A stretch of DNA of 64,000 nt from an uncultured Oscillospiraceae bacterium. Its GTDB lineage: Bacteria; Bacillota; Clostridia; Oscillospirales; Ruminococcaceae. Under the pieces are notes generated by a model that was given only the letters and a program-made list of their open reading frames with translations, was not told where the DNA came from and made no database searches. Position numbers and translations under genes: made by a program. The stretch is taken from NCBI GenBank assembly GCA_934513685.1, contig CAKSWY010000006.1, positions 1 through 64,000 on the forward strand. The letters run 5' to 3'. Each line of letters opens with the position of its first letter. The first letter of the stretch is position 1. Shown piece by piece: positions 60,101 through 64,000 of this stretch.

Positions 60101-61980
60101 AACAGGGTGGTCACGTCGTTTTCCACCGGCATGGCCGTGGCCAACAGGGCAATGCGCCGGCGGCTGGGGTGGCCGTGGGGCAGCCGGGCCGTCAGCACCT
60201 TGAAGAAGCGGGCCGCCGAAATGCGCAGAGGCAGGGCATCCCGCAGAAAATAGAAGGCGGCAAACTCCACCAGCATCTCGATCTCTTCGTCGGTGCAGCG
60301 GTCCACCGGCAGGTCATACAGGGTGTCCAGCAGGGCAAAGGCTCCGCCGTCGCCCATGCGGCCGGGCTGGCGGTACCAGTCCAGCAGCCGCTGGAAGAAC
60401 TCCGGCAGGTCCTCGGGCAGGGCGTGGGCCAGCAGACTGCCCACCACGCCCTTCAGCGAATAGCCGATCCAGTTCTTGTGCTGGGCGGTGAGCTTGTGGT
60501 CCGGCCGGATGATCCGGGCCAGAGTCAGCTCCCACAGGCTCAGGGCGGTCTGCTCGTTCACGTCGGGGGTGTCGGCGGGCCGCTCTTTGCGGTAGCCCGC
60601 GTTGAACCGGGCCACCACCTGCCCGGTCAGGTCGGCCGCGTAGCGGCGGATGTCGCCCTCCCGGTGGCACAGCAGCTCATAGAGGAAATCCAGCAGCTGG
60701 CTCTTCTGGGCGCCGCTCAGGTAGATGGAATACTCCCGGAAAATGTCCAGATAGGCCCGGATGTTCTTCCAGTCCTTCTCGCTGCGGGCCGCCTCCAGAA
60801 TGTTGCCGAAGCCCCGCTCATCCGCCAGGGTATGCATCACGTCCAGATTGTGGCGGATGCCCAGGAACACCAGGCTTTGAATGGTGTCGTCCACACTGCG
60901 CAGCACCACCGAGGGCAGCTCCTTCACCGGGGCCGGGTGGCCGGTCAGGTCCACGTCCACGCCCAGGCTGCGCATATAATCCTCAAAATCATGCAGCCGG
61001 GCGTACACAAACTGATACCGCCGCAGCTTTTTCGCATCCACATTGTCCAGCTTGGAGAGGATGATCTGGAACGAGTCATCCAGCCCGTAAATGCGGGTCA
61101 CCTCCCGCCCGTCCGGCCCCCGCTCCTGCTTGGAGCGGAAGTCCGCATAGATGAGCAGCAGGCTTTCCACCGTCAGGTTTTCCGGCTCCAGGTCCCAGGT
61201 GGAGTGGTTGGCCGCAATGTGGGAGATCACCGGCAGACCCATGCGGGTAAACCACTGGTCGGTGTAAAAATAGTGCAGGTAGGGCACCCGCTCGCCGGGT
61301 TTACAGCCATATTTGCCCAGGTCGTGCCCGGCGGCCGCACCGCTCACCAACGCCAGATCCACCGGCACCCCGGCGGCAGCCAGGCCCCGGGCGGCAGCCA
61401 TGGCCACATAGTGTACGCCCGCAATGTGGCTCAGGGTGCTGAAGGGAGTCGCCTCGTTGCCCAGGCGCAGCAGCTGGTAGATGTGCTGCTCCCGCCAGTC
61501 CTCCAGAAACCTCCGGTATTCCTCCGCCTGAGTGCAGCCGGAAAACTCCTCCTGGCTCAAAAAGGCAAAGTCATAGGCCGGGTCAAAGGGCAGGGCCTCC
61601 CGCTCATAGTCCAGCACCAGCCGCAGCACTTCCAGATAGAACAGCGCCGCCGCGTGGCAGCGGCCGTCCTCGGGCCGGGGGCCTAGGTCCGGGTACAGAA
61701 TGCGGCTGGTGGTGCCGTAGATGTACACCAGCCAGCCCTTTTCCGGCTGCTCGCAGCCGGCCAGCCGCTCCATCTCCGGGCGGCACAGCTCCAGCACGTC
61801 GGCGCACAGCACCCGCCGATGGATGGGCAGAATCCGGCCCAGCTTTTCCAGCCACACCTCCCGGTTCAGCAGGGCGGCGGCCTCCTTGCGGGTCAGGCCG
61901 CTGGCCGTGAGGAAGCGCTTGCCGGTGAGCCGCTGCGCCAGCTCGCCGTATGCGCGGGCAAGTTGTTTTTCCGTTTTCAT
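57136..61980 (-). CDS. 1,614-residue HD / helical-repeat / nucleotidyltransferase / GNAT-like / PRTase-like protein
   Basis: Residues about 160-300 form an HD domain resembling YqeK (diadenosine tetraphosphate hydrolase): H185, H219-D220 (GHDLGKYG), H236, H259 and D280 match its metal ligands. About 390-900 is helical and HEAT/ARM-like. Residues 913-1100 are a NadD/CoaD-type nucleotidyltransferase: GTFDPFTLSH keeps the HXGH histidine (H928) but has T925 and S927, as in CoaD-like TXGH; VVGSDVIAG and ISSTRIR (1072-1078) complete it. About 1125-1275 is GNAT-like (ERQGF end). About 1320-1470 resembles a phosphoribosyltransferase: VVLVDDLLHHAG (1423-1434) replaces the usual TTG by HAG. No signal peptide or helices for membrane insertion. 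Start ATG 61980, AAAGGAGTTCCCC before. Function unknown; nucleotide or NAD-linked metabolism is inferred. Confidence 0.85.
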   Translation of the reverse strand: MKTEKQLARAYGELAQRLTGKRFLTASGLTRKEAAALLNREVWLEKLGRILPIHRRVLCADVLELCRPEMERLAGCEQPEKGWLVYIYGTTSRILYPDLGPRPEDGRCHAAALFYLEVLRLVLDYEREALPFDPAYDFAFLSQEEFSGCTQAEEYRRFLEDWREQHIYQLLRLGNEATPFSTLSHIAGVHYVAMAAARGLAAAGVPVDLALVSGAAAGHDLGKYGCKPGERVPYLHYFYTDQWFTRMGLPVISHIAANHSTWDLEPENLTVESLLLIYADFRSKQERGPDGREVTRIYGLDDSFQIILSKLDNVDAKKLRRYQFVYARLHDFEDYMRSLGVDVDLTGHPAPVKELPSVVLRSVDDTIQSLVFLGIRHNLDVMHTLADERGFGNILEAARSEKDWKNIRAYLDIFREYSIYLSGAQKSQLLDFLYELLCHREGDIRRYAADLTGQVVARFNAGYRKERPADTPDVNEQTALSLWELTLARIIRPDHKLTAQHKNWIGYSLKGVVGSLLAHALPEDLPEFFQRLLDWYRQPGRMGDGGAFALLDTLYDLPVDRCTDEEIEMLVEFAAFYFLRDALPLRISAARFFKVLTARLPHGHPSRRRIALLATAMPVENDVTTLFLQYRILSNLELDVTMHRRVLYGTDVVSEIFLDNLKTGTPWIIKAVNIKLLADQVDQGRTDHILHIATHLCNLIKVSEQVVVRCDAGAALLRIVKLLTPDQRNEISVELVKGLEVGEYEFSKYIPRYLGEFALWLPPEQLDELIENLRASLSSANERIVCGALDTLAVILEYYGVYASQFAEPPEENRRRADRLLGCLLGGLASHRVTVRQEALQLLGQLFASTRLSAEEKNRLFGLCFQKLLFFLDENQPTILSLYYRAAALSHICRFISNYHVENGRLPVSIWNKVAFFPGTFDPFTLSHKGIVRAIRDMGYEVYLAIDEFSWSKNTQPHLVRRQIVSMSVADMFHVHLFPDEIPVNIANPGDLARLKAVFPGREVYLVVGSDVIAGASAYTAPPQENSVHNMNHIVFRRASQSEREVDHQRDPKDFITGKVVELELPTHLEDISSTRIRENIDLNRDISNLIDPVAQQFIYQRGLYLREPKFKRGLPDRKFRFRFERSPEFGFLRELTHGVLGESPEAGLLAADLLQTGDGVMALCLPDGAPVGFARLRFLQPEQLFSTLHDLKLADSVRRSACGRILLISGVYLRRGEPLPDAWQLLVAETVATSLAHTCNYGVCAPLDGHCPDGLKDALERQGFVPAEQSERPVWLVDMHQPLVLMQNLATTLKEPFASDERALASCRAAHRRLQLTMARMYPGKLVLSLPSGSIMQRMVDRITQLNGVPREPTQPRVLGPVMCVPFGKILRGRVVPNTVTKTLHTDKVYEPDLSRDAIEPFPGYSPLISQIRAIKSFGRPVVLVDDLLHHAGRLKAILPLFKQEDVEIRTVLVGMLSGYGWDSMADWGLPVESVYTIPTLRHWFVESTLYPFIGGDTVRRSTRQAAGLQPSINMILPYTTPRLEDCGREALFDFSECCLENARDLFRMLEGLYRAQYGRNLTLARLSEAVILPLCPDKGSCMSYDENLAPSVYLENDLELLRRTRAFALGGE

Positions 61981-62073
61981 GGGGAACTCCTTTTGCCGTA
62001 GTTCCAGGCCGTGCGCCGCATGGGGCCGCGCCGGCATTTCCCTCTTACATTTTTCTCTTAACTACATTCTTTA

Positions 62074-62082
62074 AGTATAGCA
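62074..62082 (-). promoter_or_regulatory. extended -10 promoter of the giant HD protein gene
   Basis: TGCTATACT (minus strand) is an extended -10 element (TGN plus TATACT at 62074-62079), about 95 bases before the start codon. No good -35 is visible. Confidence 0.5.
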
Positions 62083-62214
62083 TACCCGCCCAGCCCCCGG
62101 CGGCCCGGTTTATACGGCAGTTTGACGAAATGCGCGTTTTTTATTTGTGCAATCTGCGCACCGCTCCTGCAATTTTACGCTGTTGCGATAAAGTGCCTGC
62201 CTGTGCGTTCGGCC

Positions 62215-62964
62215 TTATCCCAGGGCCACGTCCAGCGCCATCATCACCGCAAACCCCACCGCCAGCGCCGCCATACCGGCCCGGCCCCGGCCGCAGGCGG
62301 CGGGCACCAGCTCTTCCAGCGTGGCACACAGCATGGCCCCGGCCGACATACTCAGCAGCCAGGGCAGTGCCCCGGCCACCGGGGCCGCCAGAAGGGCCGC
62401 CAGCACCGCACCCGCCGGTTCCACCAGGCCGCTGGCCGCGCCCGCCCCAAAGGCTTTGGCCCGGCTGGCCCCCGCCTGCCGCACCGGCAGGCTGACCGCC
62501 GCCCCCTCGGGGATGTTCTGCAGCCCGATGCCCAGCGAGAGGGCCGCCGCCCCGGCCAGGGCCTCCGGATCTCCCGCGGTTCCCAGAGCGGCCGCCAGCC
62601 CCACCACCATGCCCTCCGGCAGGTTGTGCAGGGTAATGGCCAGGGTCACCCGGCCCGCCCGGCCCCGCTCGCCCCGCAGAAGCTGCCCGGCTGCCGCCTC
62701 GGTGCCCATCAGCAGCGCCACCCCCGCCAGCAGCCCGGCCCCGGCCTGCCACCAGCCCGCCGGGCCGGCCCGCTCAATGGCGGGCAGCAGCAGGCTGAAC
62801 AGACAGGCCGCCAGCATTACCCCCGCCGAAAACCCCAACAGCACCCGGCTGGCCCGCTCGCCCGCCGGGCGGCGCAAGGCCACCACCGCCAACGCCCCCA
62901 GCGCCGTACAGGCACAGGGAAACGCCGCCGCTTCCAACGCTGCCGCCACCAGCTGCACACCCAT
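62215..62964 (-). CDS. ZIP-family divalent metal transporter (GufA type)
   Basis: 249 residues, about eight helices. The paired motifs ITLHNLPEGMVVG and GLQNIPEGAAVSLP in helices 4 and 5 carry the metal-binding H, N, E residues of the ZIP family, GufA branch; zinc, iron or manganese are possible. ATG at 62964 follows GGAAGGGAGCTG; a longer open frame upstream contains a terminator and is not real. It is monocistronic by appearance, downstream of the PTS-like gene's terminator. Confidence 0.9.
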   Translation of the reverse strand: MGVQLVAAALEAAAFPCACTALGALAVVALRRPAGERASRVLLGFSAGVMLAACLFSLLLPAIERAGPAGWWQAGAGLLAGVALLMGTEAAAGQLLRGERGRAGRVTLAITLHNLPEGMVVGLAAALGTAGDPEALAGAAALSLGIGLQNIPEGAAVSLPVRQAGASRAKAFGAGAASGLVEPAGAVLAALLAAPVAGALPWLLSMSAGAMLCATLEELVPAACGRGRAGMAALAVGFAVMMALDVALG

Positions 62965-62993
62965 CAGCTCCCTTCCGTCTCGCTTCCGGGCAC

Positions 62994-63040
62994 AAAAAAA
63001 CGCCCGGCTCCCCATATATATGAGGAACCGGGCGTTTGTG
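62994..63040 (-). terminator. terminator of the PTS_EIIC_2-type gene
   Basis: CGCCCGGCTCC... (63001-63012) pairs with the complement GGAACCGGGCG (63024-63034) around an ATATATAT loop, and TTTTTTT follows on the minus strand (62994-63000). Confidence 0.8.
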
Positions 63041-63080
63041 TGCGAAGCAGCCGCCCCGGCAGCGGGGCCTTCTGCTTGGC

Positions 63081-64000
63081 TTAGTCCAGCTTCAGATCGT
63101 TTTCCTTGATCCAGCCCATGCGGCGCAGCACCTCGCAGAACACCACACTGAGCACCGCAGGCAGCACGAAGCACACCAGCACCATGGCGATCCAGTCCAT
63201 GGAGGTAATGCCCGCCTTGGCGCCACTGGCCACATCGTTCACCCAGCCGGTGTATACGCCGATCTGGCCCACCAGGCCGCAGGTGCCCATGCCGGAAGAG
63301 ATGGGCGCACCGTTCATCTGGAAGCGGAACAGGCAGGTGGCAATGGGGCCGGTGATGGCGCTGGCCAGCGTCGGGGGAATCCAGATGCGGGGATTGCGCA
63401 CGATGTTGCCCATCTGCAGCATACTGGTGCCGATGCCCTGGCTTACCAGGCCGCCCACGCCGTTTTCTTTATAGCTCATCACGGCAAAGCCCACCATCTG
63501 GGCGCAGCAGCCGGCCACGGCCGCACCGCCGGCCAGGCCCGTCAGGCCCAGCGCTGCGCAGATGGCGGCGGACGAGATGGGCAGGGTGAGGGCCACGCCG
63601 ATGATCACCGACACCACAATGCCCATGAAGAAGGGCTGCAGCTCGGTGGCCCACATGATGATGCCGCCGATGGAGCTGGCCGCCTTGCCGATGGCCGGGG
63701 CCCACCAGGCCGAGAGGGCCACGCCCACAAAAATCGTCACCAGCGGGGTAACCAGAATGTCGATCTTGGTTTCCTTGCTCACGGCCTTGCCGGCTTCCGC
63801 CGCAAGGATGGCCACAAACAGCACCGCCAGAGGGCCGCCTGCGCCGCCCAGCGCGTTGGAGGCAAAGCCCACGGTGATCAGGCTGAACAGCACCAGCGGG
63901 GGTGCCTGCAGCGCGTAGCCGATGGCGCAGGCCATGGCGGGGCCGCTCATGGCGCTGGCCAGGCCGCCCACGGTGTACGCCACGGCCTTTTCGCCGCTGC
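63081..64000 (-). CDS. PTS_EIIC_2-type membrane protein, 5' end beyond the window
   Basis: About 306 residues are visible; the frame remains open to the right edge, so the N-terminus is missing (the family is near 345). Polytopic membrane protein like the PF13303 PTS IIC group: GGAGGPLAVLFVAILAAEAG, then TLPISSAAICAALGLTG, QGIGTSMLQMGNIVRNPRIWIPPTLAS (shortened here to QGIGTSMLQMGN and RIWIPPT) and GTCGLVGQIGVYTGW are its characteristic parts. These proteins have the membrane domain of sugar PTS permeases but often no adjacent IIA or IIB genes, so transport and substrate are unsure. Ends in the terminator at 62994-63040. Confidence 0.85.
   Translation of the reverse strand, partial: SGEKAVAYTVGGLASAMSGPAMACAIGYALQAPPLVLFSLITVGFASNALGGAGGPLAVLFVAILAAEAGKAVSKETKIDILVTPLVTIFVGVALSAWWAPAIGKAASSIGGIIMWATELQPFFMGIVVSVIIGVALTLPISSAAICAALGLTGLAGGAAVAGCCAQMVGFAVMSYKENGVGGLVSQGIGTSMLQMGNIVRNPRIWIPPTLASAITGPIATCLFRFQMNGAPISSGMGTCGLVGQIGVYTGWVNDVASGAKAGITSMDWIAMVLVCFVLPAVLSVVFCEVLRRMGWIKENDLKLD

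Noticed and set aside
57016..61686. Plus-strand open frame of 1,556 codons opposite the giant HD protein gene
   Set aside because: It is the antisense shadow of a GC-rich gene; composition is rich in H, Q, G, V with no domain, and the minus-strand frame has clear domains, a Shine-Dalgarno and a promoter.

Overview
The window is visibly GC-rich, apart from an AT-rich left edge and a few AT-rich intergenic stretches. It looks like a chromosomal segment of a gut Clostridia, probably Oscillospiraceae/Ruminococcaceae (Faecalibacterium-Gemmiger-like). The grounds are a single-chain IspH-ribosomal protein S1 fusion, a T-box leader, a GlnK/GlnL-type two-component system, a TAXI-TRAP transporter, and strong AGGAGG ribosome-binding sites. 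The genus is inference. All genes except one (an NSS-family transporter at 7705-9096) lie on the minus strand. No rRNA, tRNA, CRISPR array, phage or transposase was seen.

Layout, left to right. 283-1581 is a CyuA/serine-dehydratase-like Fe-S enzyme. 1970-4815 is a three-gene operon of two GT4 glycosyltransferases around a VTT membrane protein. 5092-7412 is a CstA-family transporter behind a T-box leader with its own promoter. 7705-9096 is the NSS transporter, followed by a possible small RNA. 9419-13993 is a housekeeping run: IspH-S1, PlsC, Cmk and a BaiN/HI0933 flavoprotein. 13981-20395 is a surface-sugar operon of SDR, TIM-barrel, GT2, FAD oxidoreductase, GT2 and GT-C genes that runs into the housekeeping genes.

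20685-21401 is a membrane-anchored M23 peptidase. 21782-40728 is a second, long polysaccharide operon read from a good promoter at 40821-40849. It carries legB, legC, ptmE-like, legI, legG and legF homologues, which together make a CMP-legionaminic-acid-type nonulosonate route without a visible LegH acetyltransferase. Mixed in are two Gfo/Idh/MocA oxidoreductases, a DUF2142 protein, three GT-C-type membrane proteins and two small paired membrane proteins. A split ThrE exporter sits at its 3' end.

41044-44666 is a TAXI-TRAP transporter (binding protein, DUF1850 protein, fused permease). 45277-46254 is a D-2-hydroxyacid dehydrogenase. 46894-53565 is a glutamate module: gdhA, two near-identical gltS genes and a GlnK/GlnL-like two-component system. 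Both gltS promoters carry a TTTTGT-N4-TTTTGT direct repeat (one with a single mismatch) at the same distance from the -10 box, so the module looks self-contained.

54021-57013 holds a nitroreductase, a two-domain flavodoxin-like protein and an LDH/MDH-like Rossmann protein. 57136-61980 encodes a 1,614-residue protein combining a YqeK-like HD domain, a long helical-repeat region, a NadD/CoaD-like nucleotidyltransferase, a GNAT-like segment and a phosphoribosyltransferase-like domain. I consider it the most interesting undescribed object here. The window ends with a ZIP metal transporter and a PTS_EIIC_2-type membrane protein cut by the right edge.
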